From assembly GCA_964304625.1 (NCBI GenBank), contig OZ199839.1:10974001-11038000 (forward strand): a stretch of 64,000 bases of DNA, read 5' to 3'. The stretch's first letter is position 1, and every line of letters starts with the position of its first letter. This DNA is from Kudoa neothunni (taxonomy: Eukaryota; Cnidaria). This document shows, piece by piece, positions 24,916 through 37,828 of this stretch. The notes under the pieces were generated by a model. That model was not told the origin of the DNA. It saw only the letters and a program-made list of their open reading frames with translations, and searched no databases. Position numbers and translations under genes: made by a program.

Positions 24916-26390
24916 TTAATCGCTTCCTGTGTAAAGTAATGCTAAAGAATTGATCATAAACATTGTATAAATCAGGCATACAAGTTCATTCATTTTTGTG
25001 GGATTTCCGTTTGAAATATTTCGAATTGCGCTGCAATCACACACACTTCCCTCGTAATATGGGTAGTCCTCTTTAGTAAAAACATTAATATTTATGAAAT
25101 GAATCCAAAATTTTTACCTGAAACGCAGATTTTATAACACAAATTATGGCTAAACATGTAATTTAATTTTTAGACAAGCATAATGATGTTTACAAAGTTA
25201 ATGGTTGAGATTTTAGAGGACTGGTTTTAATATTTTCGCTGCATAACTTTCCAGTATAACCTTTTCTGCAATCACATATTATGTCATCGCTTAAATTTTT
25301 CCTCTAAAAAATTCATTATACTTCAATAATAAGATTAAATATGATCAATTATTTGTATATAGTCATTTATACCTTCAGGATACCATGATTTTGACATAGA
25401 GGATATTTTTCGTGGAGTGCTCCTAAAGTTATAGCAAATATATTTCACCAACGTAGATTACCATAATTTTCTTCACAATGAGGAGGTTTTTTGCCATTTT
25501 TACAGTATAGCTCTCCAGAGACTGGATCACAAAATTGCAAAGGTTCCGTTGCATTGCACTCAATACTACATCCAACTCCAAGTTTTGGCCAACAGAAGTA
25601 ACTAAAAAATTAAAAAAAAGAATCCTACTGCGTATACATCGTTTTCTAATTTTTAAAATATTAAAAATACCTTATTGAAAAATTCATAAGGCCGTGGCGC
25701 AGGATTCCCCGTAATCTAGGGAAATGTCGAACAACCATGGCCCTTCCATTGTAGCAAGGCAACTCCCATGCTTCAATTAACTGTGTACTTACACGCGCAT
25801 AAATAATTATATTCATGCAAAGCTAAAAAATGAGTTCAAATTATTAAAGTAACACTAAAGTTTTAAATTTGTTAGCCATATAAAGTTTAAATGATAGTGA
25901 ATACGAATTGAATCAATTCTTATAGAGGGATCCCATTATAAAATTTCATCTAATAATTATTGTTTTGTTTAAATAAAAAAAGTAAAATTAGCGATTAAAT
26001 TGTATTAAATGAACAATAATTTTATAACGTATAAGCTAAGTTTTGTAAAATTTTTAAGATACTTGAATTGGAACTTCCATGCGAATATTAATATCAAAAT
26101 CTAATGGATCTAACACTAGCTTCTTCATGTTTTCATTTACTAATAATACGACAGATGTATTATTTATGTTATCTTGACCCACGATATTAATGAGTGATTC
26201 TCTTTCAACTCTAAACTCAACAAAATAGATTTCCTAAAATATAAATGCAAATTTTAGCGATTAAAATGATGTTTGTTTCACTAAGTATAAATACATTAGC
26301 GTCGGTAAATTCCCTTGGCGGTTTGTTTATTCTCAGACGACAATCATTTTTGTTCACAGTTAGTAAAATAAATAAAAATAATAAGCTCAT
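24916..26390 (-). CDS. small DSL-domain Notch ligand with two EGF-like units
   Basis: Predicted Delta/Serrate/LAG-2-type ligand. Eight short exons (26390-26295, 26233-26063, 25822-25671, 25601-25462, 25422-25373, 25303-25194, 25149-25118, 25070-24916) sum to 906 nt, 301 residues, phases consistent throughout. Order: signal peptide (MSLLFLFILLTVNKNDC); an N-terminal region in the MNNL position; DSL domain, SYFCWPKLGVGCSIEC to HCEENY, with six cysteines at DSL-like spacing; an EGF-like unit ending CDCRKGYTGKLC; a poorer second unit (LCYKICVSEDYPYYEGSVCD). The C-terminus is hydrophobic (ELVCLIYTMFMINSLALLY), so it may be a membrane anchor or a GPI signal, with only a few residues after it. Canonical Delta proteins have many EGF repeats; nematode LAG-2/APX-1 are the nearest in design. 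Receptor and role are inferred from the domain. Confidence 0.82.
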
Positions 26391-27612
26391 AATTTCTAGT
26401 GATGTTTAATATTTCAGATTAGAGCCAGAATTATACTCAATCACTAAAAAGTTGGTTTCCTTTGTGGGGATAAATGAGCAAATCCTTAGTAGATTGTAGA
26501 TATGAAATCCTTTTTCAGTTATAATTGCGTTAAATAGTATAATTTTTCTCGTACAATCTTACGATTGACTTTATCTTGATTAAAATTGAGAGATTTATAA
26601 AACAAGTAGTCGATGTCTATAATTGGAGTTATCCATGAAATGTGGCTTTATTGTTTCCATTAAGAAATGAATAAAGCAAAAATTATTTAATAAAAATGCA
26701 GTCAAAATTATTTAAAGTTTCGCACTAATACCTGGCATCATTTCGAATACCTGACATTGCAAACTTCATCATTGATAGGTTTATGTCATTATCACAACTT
26801 AACACGTTTTCTCTTTATTTTCGAAAAAACTATTTCCGATATACTTGAGGTAAGACTATATTTCATAAAAAATATAAAGGTTCAACATATCATTTAACAT
26901 CGAGCCATTTAACTTTGAATCTATGAAACAACATAGGATCAAGTAGGATTTGGAAAACTTGTAAAAGATGTGAGTCTATTTTTTGAAACAGCATCTTTTC
27001 TTCCGAAGCAAAAGTAATTCCTTGTTATAGATTTGGTACTTCTATTTAACAAGGCGCAAATAACACTAGCTTTATTTAATGTGTATTATTTTTTCGTCAA
27101 TCTCAAAATTTTGATGAATATCACTTAGGATGCTCCAGTTCAGAGTTTTTCGGTTTTGGGTGTACGAATCAAATATAGCAAATAACAAATGAAATTCTCA
27201 AAATTAACCTAACATTATTTATTTTGGCAATTATGATAAAAACATTAATTTGAATTTATGTTCTCATTTTTTATTTGTTGATTTAACAGGTAAATATCAT
27301 TTAAATAAACTAATAAAATATCTGCTATTATTAATTCTCATTTTTACTTTACATAAATTAATACCTAAATAATTGTGATAACATGAACTTCTTAACTATG
27401 AATTTATAGTGAAAATATAAAAAATTACGTAAATAATTATTTCAAATGGAATAATTGTACATTTTTCAATTTCTAGGGATGAGGTCAAGATATTTTATTA
27501 ATAACAAAATTATGTTAGAACTAAATATCTCTGTTTAATTTTTAAGTCGTTCCTTTCGTATAATTGTTATTCTTTTAGCATCGTAATTGGACATTAAGCC
27601 CACGCATTATAT
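26391..27612. other. intergenic
   Basis: AT-rich. No gene or repeat recognised. Confidence 0.5.
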
Positions 27613-28443
27613 ATGGGCGATGAGATGAGCGTTGATCATTTAATCGATGGATGTGAGCATAATTTCCAGCTTAGAAACATTATGTTAGACAGGTATAAAT
27701 TTTTCGCATAAACTGGACAACGTAATCATTAATATTCTATTAGTTGAAATTAATATTTTAAGATTCTTTGATATAATAAAAATAATAATTCAAATTTAAG
27801 AAAGCTGGTCACCTTACAACGAAACGCTAACATTTCTCAATAATTATCAACTCAGCATAAATTTAATGTTTTTTTTAAAGAATTATCTTACATTTATATT
27901 TGAATCGATTATTTCGTTGCTAGACCTTTATTTGTGCCAATTTCCAAAAATAGCGAACCATGTATCACCCCCTTTAGTTAACTTGATATATTATTGTATT
28001 TAATTTAATTCTTAAAATATAATTTCACACCTAAATTATTAAATTTGCACTATATTCTACCTTAATAAAACAAATTAGGTATGATGAATTTTTATCAACA
28101 AACAAGCGTACTAATTTAGAATGCATTACACGTACGCGTAAAAAAGGGCACCGAAATATAATTAAACTGAATATACTTTTTTATGGATTATTTAATTAAA
28201 TTTTCAATTGTAAAGTTTGCCAAGAAGTTCCAGAAACATCATATCGTGGCACAAGTGGTAATTTTTCCATATATCTTTTAATTGATTAATTTTTTATTAT
28301 ATTTGGAATTTGTCATTTTTGTTAAATTTGCCACACTATTTTCAATATCTTTCTTCACATTGCTTTGATTAATTTTTAGTCTTTCAAAAAAGTTGTTAGC
28401 TCACGATGACACCGTGCTAATCCATCCTAGAAAAGTCGGCTGA
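27613..28443 (+). CDS. candidate 61-residue protein, function unknown
   Basis: Three exons (27613-27692, 28216-28257, 28380-28443) sum to 186 nt. Both junctions are phase 2 and both have GT donors (AG|GTATAA, TG|GTAATT) with AG acceptors. The product begins MGDEMSVDHLIDGCEHNFQL, continues PRSSRNIISWHKC and ends KKLLAHDDTVLIHPRKVG. It is rich in charged residues and histidine, with no signal peptide. I do not recognise the family. The first intron (523 nt) is long for this genome, so the first join is less certain than the second. Confidence 0.4.
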
Positions 28444-28658
28444 AAAATTCAGCACAATTTGAAGTGAGTGGAATACCGTTCATGACACTGGCCTAAGCAT
28501 TTCAAGATTCAATCGGTTATTTTATTCCCTTGAGCTATTTTTTCATAATATTGAAAAAATAGGTTTGAATTCGATTTCGCTCAAGTATGTTGATACAAAA
28601 GCTAATGGGATTACTGACTTAATAAGTAGTCGAAATTCAGTATCCCTTTTATATAGAC
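28444..28658. other. short intergenic stretch
   Basis: Nothing recognised between the candidate gene and the next transposon end. Confidence 0.4.
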
Positions 28659-29558
28659 TACAGTATCGTAGGGTTATTACGTAGCATGGTTATTGCGCAC
28701 CTGAAATCTGTTGTTTGATTACATTGGCATGGTTAGTACGCAGTAGGAAAAAGGGAAAAATTATCGCTTACTTGAAGAAAACATGTAGATTATTAAATAA
28801 TTGGAAAAATTAAGAACTAAGAGTGACTCTAAAGCGAACATCGTTAGGCGCTCCTGCCTCAAATCAGTCACCACATTGAATAGAATATAATTGTATCAAT
28901 TGAATCAAAAATATTTTCAGACTTTATTTCAAGGGATTAAAGATTTTATCGCGAAACTCTTATAAAATAAATTGAAACTACTCGATATAAGAACGAAAGA
29001 ATTGATAGAACTTTCGATAATGAGAAATATAAAAGCAAAATAAATTAGCCATTGGCGTAAAGGACGACACGAAGGACAACACTCCTATAACTGTCGGTTG
29101 AGGACAGTTCCATGGGTTTGCTTCGAGAGTTAGTCTAAAAATGAACAAATTAAATAGAAGATATAAAAGAAATTATTCAAGTTCCATCATTACAAATCGC
29201 TGGAATACATTACAAAATTAAATTTTTCCTTTTGCAAAATAAAATAAACTTTTTTTAAAACATGATAAATAACAAATTTCTCGTTGAAAAAATAATTCTG
29301 TCTTAAACTATCTTATTTATTTTCGAAATACTCGGCAAACAATACAAAAATTATGACGAAAATTTTTCACATCCCTCTATTAACTTTATTAGTTGTGCAA
29401 CGAGAGAATGAATAAAAAAAGTAGAAAAAATGGTCGCACACCCACCAAATTTTCCCCGATATGCTCAGGCGCTAAAACATGGATATTAAGTAGTGCAGTG
29501 TTATTACGCACTCGTGTCTACGTCCCAAAAAGGTGCGTAGTATTCCTGCACAATTGTA
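28659..29558. mobile_element. non-autonomous pogo-like DNA transposon
   Basis: Left end TACAGTATCGTAGGGTTATT at 28659; right end read inward from 29558 is TACAATTGTGCAGGAATACT followed by ACGCACC. Both include the TA target. Subterminal repeats of the form GGTTATTGCGCAC / GGTTAGTACGCAG lie at about 28688 and 28730, and TGTTATTACGCAC at about 29500. The same two left subterminal motifs recur at 52744-52800, linking the copies. No transposase is visible inside. Confidence 0.6.
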
Positions 29559-30009
29559 TATAGATATAATGCAAGTTTTTGAAATTTTCTGAATATTACT
29601 CGATCAACGTCTGAGAGGCAAAAATAAATGGTTGACTATGTTGCGGTTTTAAAAGCAACATAAACAATCCTCTCAAAATCGGTGACCACATATTTTGGAA
29701 AGAGATAATCACGTTTTTCCCAAACAATATTTATTGTCTTGATGTAATTATTCGCTGTTTTTAAAATTAAATAAATACAAATGGATAAACATTTGCATTA
29801 ATTTTACCACTAAACACGTATAATTATAATAATTCTTCATGACAAATGTTGAAAGTTTTGTCTGAAATAAGAATCCAGGAGTTTTGAATATGTTTAAAAT
29901 TCAATGAAATAATCATAGTAACAATTCTGATTTCAATCTCTGTGTCGTAATAAAAAAATGAAATTTTCATCCGAAACACTTCTACCATCCAATTCTAACG
30001 AATTTTTTG
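29559..30009. other. intergenic
   Basis: AT-rich, nothing recognised. Confidence 0.4.
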
Positions 30010-30516
30010 TTACATCGACAACGATAGAATTTCGAATATTTTTGTAAAAATCCTTTTATTCGTATCTGATAAATCATGTAATTTAGTAATAGCAGTAACA
30101 GTGACAGTAATTCCGGAAAATATTTTGTGTATAAAGCAAGGCGAATTTACTGATAAACTTTTAATTGTTTTATTTAAAAATATTTTATAAATATAATTCT
30201 CAGGTAGCATGTTATCATGAGAATCGAACAGTTTAATATTCTCCATTTAAGTCAGCGGAGATGTAGATGCGGTTAACTTTGCATCGCGTTTTCGGTTCTG
30301 ACAGCTATAACAATAACAATTCTTCGCATAATAATATTTCATATAAAAATAATTTTTATTGAAAATCTTTTCAATTCCTTGAAATATTAACAAGTTTCTG
30401 GTGGGCTTTTCGTTGTGTCGTCTACCTGGTGTGCGCACGCACCCCCGAAAAATCTTTATTTCTTTGCCAGTAAACAAACTCTTAAAACATAGTTTTGTGC
30501 TTAATAAATTAATCAT
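30010..30516 (-). other. two abutting open frames, status unclear
   Basis: Minus-strand frames 30516-30247 (89 codons, MINLLSTKLCFKSLFTGKEI start) and 30246-30010 (78 codons, MENIKLFDSHDNMLPENY start) are in the same reading frame, parted by a single TAA. The first ends in a cysteine-bearing segment (NCYCYSCQNRKRDAKL). No domain is recognised and no splice pair removes the stop cleanly. It may be chance, an old element, or a gene with one stop. Confidence 0.25.
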
Positions 30517-31436
30517 GTATTATATCACGTCCCAATAAACTTAGCTACAATAGGCATAATAATAAAAATAAATCGAACTTTTATGTATAATAACACCGAG
30601 AAAAAAACCCCCCAAATTACATTAATGAAATAGTGAATGTCCTTTCTACAATAAAATTTCATCATAATTGCATAACGTGGATATTGCATCGAGATAATAA
30701 AGGCAATAGTATTTTTATAATTCTCTCATATATTTCAAATTCTTATAATTAGAATTAAACTCGTGGTTCCAGAATCTGTACGTGACCTTTTTATATTCAT
30801 CTAAAAAGGAATTGGTTATCGACACTATAAATAATATAATATTCAGGTTTATTATTTTGATTGTATGTATTTTGAGGGGGTCAAAAAACGAATGGATAGG
30901 TCATAAATAATTAAATATAACAGATTCAAAAAAATGAAATCTGTATACAGCTTGTGAGTAAGAGTTGCAAGAATTAAAATTTTCATTGCTTAAGCGTACA
31001 TATTGTACATGATTAATATTTAGCGTGCCAATAATATTTTCCTTAAAAAAATAATAATATACGTTTAATATTGCGAGTCTACTTGTTCCTACTAGATGCG
31101 CATGTGCATTCTTCAAGTTTTTTCGAGTTATCCCTCATTCTTGCCTCATATCGTTTTCAATAAACTCTAAAATTATTGTTTTATAATTAAAATATTAACC
31201 CAGTTATATATTTCATCTCGATAAAACGAACTACTATCACTTCAGAATGTTCCGTAATTAAACTATTTTCTATAATTACACCACTGAAAGTATTAGGTAT
31301 GGATTATAAATTAAAATAAATATTTTGAACAAGTTAATGCGATTATTATTGGCAAAATAATACGGATGACTAAATAAAGATTAACCTTCATAATTTCTGA
31401 TCATAAATTTACGCAAGCGTGGCTTTATGGGACGAG
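30517..31436. other. intergenic, upstream of RagA
   Basis: AT-rich; no gene recognised. A 71-codon minus frame at 30901-31116 has no recognisable motif. Confidence 0.4.
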
Positions 31437-33425
31437 ATGAATGAACAAATTCCTTTCACTAAAGTAGAAAGATTGTATAAATAAAAATTAATGAAAATTA
31501 ATCTGCAAAACAAATAGATATTATTGATGGGAAAATCGGGATCAGGAAAAACGAGCGTTCGTTCGATGATATTTTCCAATTACATTGCTCATGAAACTCG
31601 TGGTCTATCGGCTACAAGTTAATTCATTATTTTTATATTTATAACATGAGGTTTTGGATTTAGTAAATGTTGAATATTGTCACATTCGTTTTCTTGGGAA
31701 TTTAGTGCTTAGTTTGTGGGATTGTGGAGGGTAAATTGCATGTTGTTGTGGGTGTGTTACACCTGCACACACCAACATCACTCTGTTTTAGACAGGACAT
31801 TTTTTTGAGTGAGTATTTTTCTACACAAAGAGAGAAAATTTTTCGTGAAGTTGAGGCGTTAGTTTATTTGTTTGATGTGAAATCCTCAGAAGTTGAAAAT
31901 GATATGTCGTTGTTCAAATTGTGTTTGCATCATTTGAACGAATTTTCTAATGAAGCTCAAATATTTGTACTATTGCATAAAATGGATTTGTTGGGAGAGG
32001 ACTCACGAGACGATGTATTATACATTGGAGAGTTTGCTCTTTTATTTGGTGTTATTAATTCAGATTTTTAACGAAAAAGTTAAACTTTTTGCCGCCGCCG
32101 CTCCCGACAATAATATCAAATGTTTCCAATCCAGCATCTACAACGAAAGTATATATTATGTAAGTGATTGGAGTTTCTATTACATCGCCTAGCTATCATT
32201 TAATTCGTTTGTTGTTTAGACATGGTCTCACATAATGCGCGACCTTATACCAAACTCTAGAGTGTTCGAGGAGAAATTAACTCAACTATCAATTGCTATA
32301 AAAGCTCGTGAAGCTATAATTTTTGAAAAAGAAACTCTTGTGGTAAAACACCCTCATTCAAATTAATCAAGGAAGGGGGAGTATTGGCCTTAACAAATTT
32401 AATTTCCCCTGTAGTTATGGCAATTTAAACTACTTTTGATACATCGCTAAGCACTTATAATTCAAATTAACTTAAGTATTGCAGATTCTATTATGTAAAT
32501 TGTACCACATAACGATAATTAAGTGTTATGTGGACTAAATATGGTATCCATCGTGCATAAAATTAAATTTATATAAGGGTCGTGATATCAGCAACCATCA
32601 TTTTTACTCATTAACCTAAAAAATAATATTACGTAACAATTTAACTCCTTATGCAGTCTAAAAAAGTAGTCATCATAATTGAAGATGGCATCTATATACA
32701 TACGTATATATATATGTATGTATGTATATATGTATGTATATATATATGTATGTATATATATATGTATGTAATGTATATATGTATGTATATATATATGTAT
32801 GTAATGTATATATATATGTATGTATATATACAGGGATAAATTTCGTTTGGATCAATGATCGCTATCTGAAGCTGAATGTGAGTTATTGTAACTGTATTTT
32901 TGTGTTAGATAGTTGCGCATTACTCTGAAGATAAAAACTTTGATAAATCACTTTTCGAAAGGTTAAGCTACATTGTGAAACAATTCCAAATGTGTTGTAG
33001 GTGAGTTTCATCCTTATATTTCTGCGTTATGCGGTGTTATTAATTATTTGTAAAATAAGTAAAACCAAAACCGAATTTAAACACATATCTCTCGACGTGG
33101 ATGACAAAAATATCTTTTTTTGCCATTTCACCACCTTTTCCCATGTGATGTTTTTGCTGGATCGTGAATCCAATAAAAGAGGTATTCGTTTACATCTATT
33201 TCTTGTAGGTTTGACTATAACAGTGATAATAATAGCATTAGTCGTAGTTTAGCAATGTTTTCTTTCAGTTGCTTAGCATCATTATTAATCTCCGTCAATC
33301 TAGGTTATTACGCTAGAATGAAGGCTATACGAGCAACATCGGAAGAATTCCAACAGCTCGAACGGAGTAACGGGCTCACGTGTACGTTTGATCAGGATGA
33401 CAGTTTGTATGGCGACAACAGTTGA
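31437..33425 (+). CDS. RRAGA: RagA/RagB-type GTPase
   Basis: Small GTPase of the lysosomal mTORC1 amino-acid sensing pathway, working as a heterodimer with RagC/D. Nine exons (31437-31463, 31518-31617, 31664-31730, 31792-32014, 32064-32159, 32220-32342, 32909-33000, 33060-33181, 33304-33425) sum to 972 nt, 323 residues; human RRAGA is 313. The first exon codes only nine residues (MNEQIPFTK). The G domain shows P-loop [15 protein letters not shown], switch II region [20 protein letters not shown], and HKMDL in the NKxD position as in RagA. The C-terminal roadblock part runs from [12 protein letters not shown] to the end and is more divergent ([20 protein letters not shown] matches the human last helix). 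RagA is preferred over RagC because of the [11 protein letters not shown]-loop and the HKMDL motif. Intron 6 holds a microsatellite. Confidence 0.92.
32695..32834. repeat. (TATATGTA)n microsatellite in RagA intron 6
   Basis: About 140 bases of imperfect TATATGTATG units. It lies wholly within the 566-nt intron 6 (32343-32908) and explains why this intron is about ten times the usual length in the window. Confidence 0.9.
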
Positions 33426-34230
33426 CGTTTATAAAATTTGTTTTGTTGCGCAAGTTTTTTTGCTTTATGAAGATAATATATTAAGTGAAAATGGTTATTT
33501 ATTAGGATTTAAATAGTTATAATGTTCGAAATAAGTTTTATCGACTATTAGCTTAAAATTAGAGAAAAAAAGAAAATTTAATAAAAATCGTATTCATACG
33601 TGTCATAATCACCTAAAAATTTCGTCTTGTCTTTAAAATGCAGTGAAAAATTATTATTAATCTATAAACTATAAAAAAATAAAGTCAACTTAAGATGTGT
33701 CAGAAATAAAAATATTAATTTGTATTCCTTTTTTGCTAATTTATAAAGGATGTTTTAAAAAGCTGTGAGTGGTAACTTACGTATTCACTATTTTAACCCA
33801 ATTCCTAGATTATTAAATGAATGAAACCTTTCTTCTTAACAAAAATAATTATTGGGTCAAAAATCTACTAATTTAATTAACAAAATACGATTAAACCTAA
33901 AATTAAAATGTGCTTTTGTTTTGAAAAATTACAGTAATGCTAAACTATTTAAATATCAACTGGTTTTCTCGAAGGAGTGCACCCTTTTAAAAATAAACGT
34001 AGTGTTTGATTGTCCTAAAAAAATTCCCATGTATTGAATTATTCTTAGGTTAACGAAAACTTTGGAAAATATCGGTTAGATTTAATAGATAAATAATTTC
34101 TTATTAACATACATGGTACGTATTGAGAAGGGACTATATTTTGTGCAAAAGTAATCGTGAATATAAATTCTTAAACTACGTATAAAATACGGTGGCATAT
34201 ATTTTAGTACTACTTTTATATCATGATGAA
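33426..34230. other. intergenic
   Basis: AT-rich 3' flank of RagA. Nothing recognised. Confidence 0.45.
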
Positions 34231-34433
34231 TTATTTATAGCGAAAAGAAAATTATATATTGATTTGAATATTAACCTTAAGGTAGGTCTGGGGTAAAGAA
34301 TAATTAGGTTACTAAGAATTTAAACATTATTTAAAAATTTATCTCATCAATTATAGGAACTCATCGAATTAGTTATGCCAGCTGTTTTGAAAGAAAGTTT
34401 AGGAAAACCAAAAAATGAATTAATTCAATATTG
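34231..34433 (+). other. candidate last two exons of an unknown gene
   Basis: A segment after an AG at 34240 reads KRKLYIDLNINLK up to a GTAGGT donor at about 34281. After an acceptor (ATTATAG) at about 34357 a frame reads ELIELVMPAVLKESLGKPKN and stops at about 34432. Junction phases agree. No upstream exon could be followed and no family is recognised, so this may be chance. Confidence 0.2.
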
Positions 34434-35041
34434 AAAAGACGAATATAGTTTCAATCTCAATTGATATATTTGAGAAAAAGACATTTTCACAAAAATTTAA
34501 TTATACGAAAATTCTACACACATCCCACATCGTTTTTAGAATGCGTATAGAAACCCAAATAATTCCAACATGTCAACAATTTTAATCTCGAATTATGTGT
34601 TTTATTTAAAACGATAAAAATCTTTTTCGCAAAATTATATCCATAACGCTTGAAAAGTGAAAACGCATCCTAAATAATTTGGTTATGTTTCAGATTTTAA
34701 GGGAAATGCAACAACTCTTGTTGTAAATGTGACGTCAATAGTTTTATTTGTCTTAAAATTACTCTAAACGGGCATACATAATATTTTTAACGCATTCTAT
34801 ATCATAATTAAAAGATTTTCTTTGTGTGTATTGAATAAAAGTTCATTCTAATAGAGTAAAACTTTGAAGTGAAAAAACATCAATATTATTCAGGTACTTT
34901 TTAATCGGTTAATTGAGTAAATAAACGATTTTTCTTAATGTTATCATCTATTCAAATGCAAATTAAAAGCTATATTTAAAGAAAGTTTCTCCTTGGCACA
35001 TGCATGTTGCTGAAAACACACGCGCACTGACATACCTAAGA

Positions 35042-35078
<37 letters not shown>

Positions 35079-35425
35079 GATTATTTGAACCAAAATTACC
35101 GTTAAGTTGAATATATTTGTCTATATAAACACTGCAAACATGTAGAGTTAGAATTAAATAAATACTCAAAAAGAGTCCACAATGTGTTGTGTCCAAAATC
35201 GATTATCGACTGTATATGAAATCAGAAATTTTTTTACGATTGTTTAATTTTATACAAGGTATAATATAGTTGTGAAAAGAAGAAAAATGGATGTCTTAGT
35301 TATCGCTTAATTTAAATTGTTTTTTCAATCCTTTTAATCTTCAAAATGCTTTGCAATAAATATCGAAAATGGCTCGCTCTCAGAGAAATGTTGACGATAA
35401 ATAAAAATTATAATGTGATGAATAG
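34434..35425. other. intergenic with AT microsatellite
   Basis: Contains an (AT)n run at about 35047-35076 and an isolated TGACGTCA palindrome at 34730-34737 with no gene start nearby. Otherwise nothing recognised. Confidence 0.5.
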
Positions 35426-35500
35426 TCGCGGGAAGGGATCGAACCCCCGAGCCATAATTTAAAGGCGGTGATGCCATACTGCTCTGCTGCTGATTACGCA
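35426..35500 (-). repeat. tRNA-like pseudogene or SINE head
   Basis: On the minus strand a 75-base stretch has a perfect internal B box (GGTTCGATCCC) and an A-box-like AGCAGAGCAGTATGG at the right distance, ending TTCCCGCGA. The acceptor 5' half does not pair with that end and the anticodon stem does not close. The core GTATGGCATCACCGCCTTTA is shared with the copy at 54965, so this is a dispersed tRNA-derived sequence and not a working tRNA gene. Confidence 0.5.
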
Positions 35501-35905
35501 TTTGTTAACTTTGGTTACGATTCTTACAATCAGACATTAAACTGAATAGTCAGAGAAACGAAAAACCCCCAAAAAATCAATGACCATTTATAAAAGTTAA
35601 TTATGTAGCTTACGCACGTGTGTGCCTCGGTATTACGTAATTATTTCTTGGCCCTAATAAGTTGTGTAATATCTAGAGCTCACTATATCTCAAATATTAA
35701 ATAAATATTCTAATGTCATAATTCACTAAAATTATTGTTAGTTTCTTTTGAGTAGATAAAAATGCTATAACATTTTAAAATTATTTGGATAAAATATTCA
35801 TAACAGAGCACCATAGAGATGAACATTGGACACGAAAGAGTTATGGAACAAAAACAGAAAAACAAAACGTTTGTTTCTAAAAATAAGGTAGAACTAAAAT
35901 ATTCG
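35501..35905. other. intergenic
   Basis: AT-rich stretch downstream of the ZnT1 stop codon; nothing recognised. Confidence 0.4.
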
Positions 35906-37680
35906 CTAGGTAGGCTTTGTAGAGAATGAGCAACATTGTCTAAGGTCACAATCTTTGCCAGGCGGGCATGCCAATAGACAGGTGGCGTCGGTCTGCTCTG
36001 AATTGGTCTCCTAGGAAAAATAAGTCAATTAAAATGTAAAAAAAATCTAACTTGATAAAATTCTGGCTGAATCGTCAACGAGTGGATGCCAATAGAGTGG
36101 AAATAATTTTTGATTTTCTCACTGTTGTTTATGTAGCTGTTGAAGTTGGTGAACTTCACATGCAAGGTTGCAATATGTTTGGATCCAACCAACTGCCAAA
36201 GATGGAAATCATGAATGTCCAATATGTCTTTAAACTAAAATGAGAATGTGAAAATAGATATGAATTGTTGTTTGTTTGTTTATTTATTTATTTGTGAGTG
36301 AGTGAGTGAGTTATGATTAGTTGTTAGAAGCGCTCACTTTTTGTTGTAATTCATTCTGAATGGTTACGATGTCGAAACCTTTAGGGACAGTTTGAATAAG
36401 AATTTTAACGGCATCTTTTGCTATATAGAAGTTTTTTATAAATGGGATTATGTGCGCGATTATACCTAAGGGGATAGAGGAGTACAACAATATTATCACA
36501 GATATTATGCTGCATACAACGAGAATTAATCATCCACAATACAAAACAACTAACAACCTCAGAGAGGGATCAAGGTAGTCGACCCATTTTTGTTTTATGA
36601 ATTTAATAAACAAACAATTGATTATCACAATAATCGATCCCAAAAAATCCCCAACAATATGCAAATAAACACCCCTGATATTCATTTGGGACGACTGCAA
36701 AGGCACTACTCAAACAGAAATAATCTCTCCTGTCAATAGTGTATTACCATCTAACCTATCTTCCACAGCAACTTTGATGTCTGGTTGTTCGACTAGGGAC
36801 TGTGTTGGTGTGAAGTTAGAACAGCCTACGTTGTATGAGTCATTCGGGATGGAAAAATTGAGTTGTTCTATGTGCGTAAACATCAGTTTTGATTCAAACG
36901 AATAGAAAAATTCGATGCAGTTTTTAGTAATAGATACCCTGACCTCTTGTTTCTTGTGAACCACGAGTGGCATTGTGGGGCTATTCAATTTGTTTATTAG
37001 AGAATATGTGCAATTGGTTGTGTTACTGATTTTTGTTTCGAATTACGATGACTGTGGCCATGTGCATGATCTAACAATAATTTTATTATCACTACTATCG
37101 TGAAAATAACGGCAACAACCACTTATTTCAACATATGTTGATGTGGAAATGTAGTCTAATGCTGCACCTACCGTGAAACAGTAACAAACCAACTGCGTTC
37201 AATGCGAGACCGCCAATAGCTACACCCATTACAATCAATGGTCGGGTGGTAGTTTGTGGGTCGGAATATCGCATAAGGGCTTCGATCAAAATAGTAAAGC
37301 ATAATGCAACCAGAAAAATCGAGTTAACCAATGCTCCGACCACTTCAGATCTCACCCATCCAAAAGTGTTTTTTACTTCCCCTTTTTCGTTCACTGCTGC
37401 ACGATTTGAAATCTACATAATAGTTTACATCAATCCAGCTGAAATCATTATTTATTTGATAGGTAATTCTCCTCAAATAAATGAATGAATAAATAAAACC
37501 TACCCTACTGGCCACATATCCTATCACCAACGATACTACATCGGACAGCATATGGTAGGCATCTGCCTGCAGCACCAACGAACGGTACACATATCCAACG
37601 GCTAGCTCAACCAAAAAATATCCTCCTGTTAGCACAAACATTATTCCAAACGAAGTTTTGGCAGAAATTTGACATCGCAT
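35906..37680 (-). CDS. SLC30A1: zinc exporter of the ZnT1 (SLC30A1) group
   Basis: Cation-diffusion-facilitator membrane protein that moves Zn2+ out of the cytosol in exchange for H+. Ten exons (37680-37504, 37412-37172, 37070-37027, 36980-36938, 36867-36748, 36705-36558, 36509-36466, 36420-36338, 36234-36052, 36010-35906) sum to 1188 nt, 395 residues. The N-terminus MRCQISAK matches the short ZnT1 start. The TM2 metal site is HMLSD, the TM5 site is HIVGD (both HxxxD). TM3-4 starts KNTFGWVRSEVVGALVNSIF. A His-rich loop HDHAHGHSH follows TM4, reduced compared with human. The cytosolic domain reads LIQTVPKGFD, DFHLWQLVGSKHIATLHVK and GIHSLTIQPEF. The tail CLLACPPGKDCDLRQCC matches the ZnT1 cysteine tail CELACRTQCALKQCC, which decides ZnT1 over other members. 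It has the most introns of the genes here; intron 8 holds a GAGT/TTTA simple repeat. Confidence 0.93.
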
Positions 37681-37828
37681 CTCTTACATTAAACCTGCCC
37701 AACCAGCTGCAATGCAAATACAAAGAATAACTACAATGGATTATTCGGATAGAGAGTTTATTGTTAGGATTAGTGCAGATTTTTCTAAGGATGAGTCTAA
37801 TTTGAGACAATTAGGTTTTAATCAGTTA

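Noticed and set aside
32651-32928. Open frames made of [11 protein letters not shown] repeats
   Set aside because: They are translations of the TATATGTA microsatellite in RagA intron 6.
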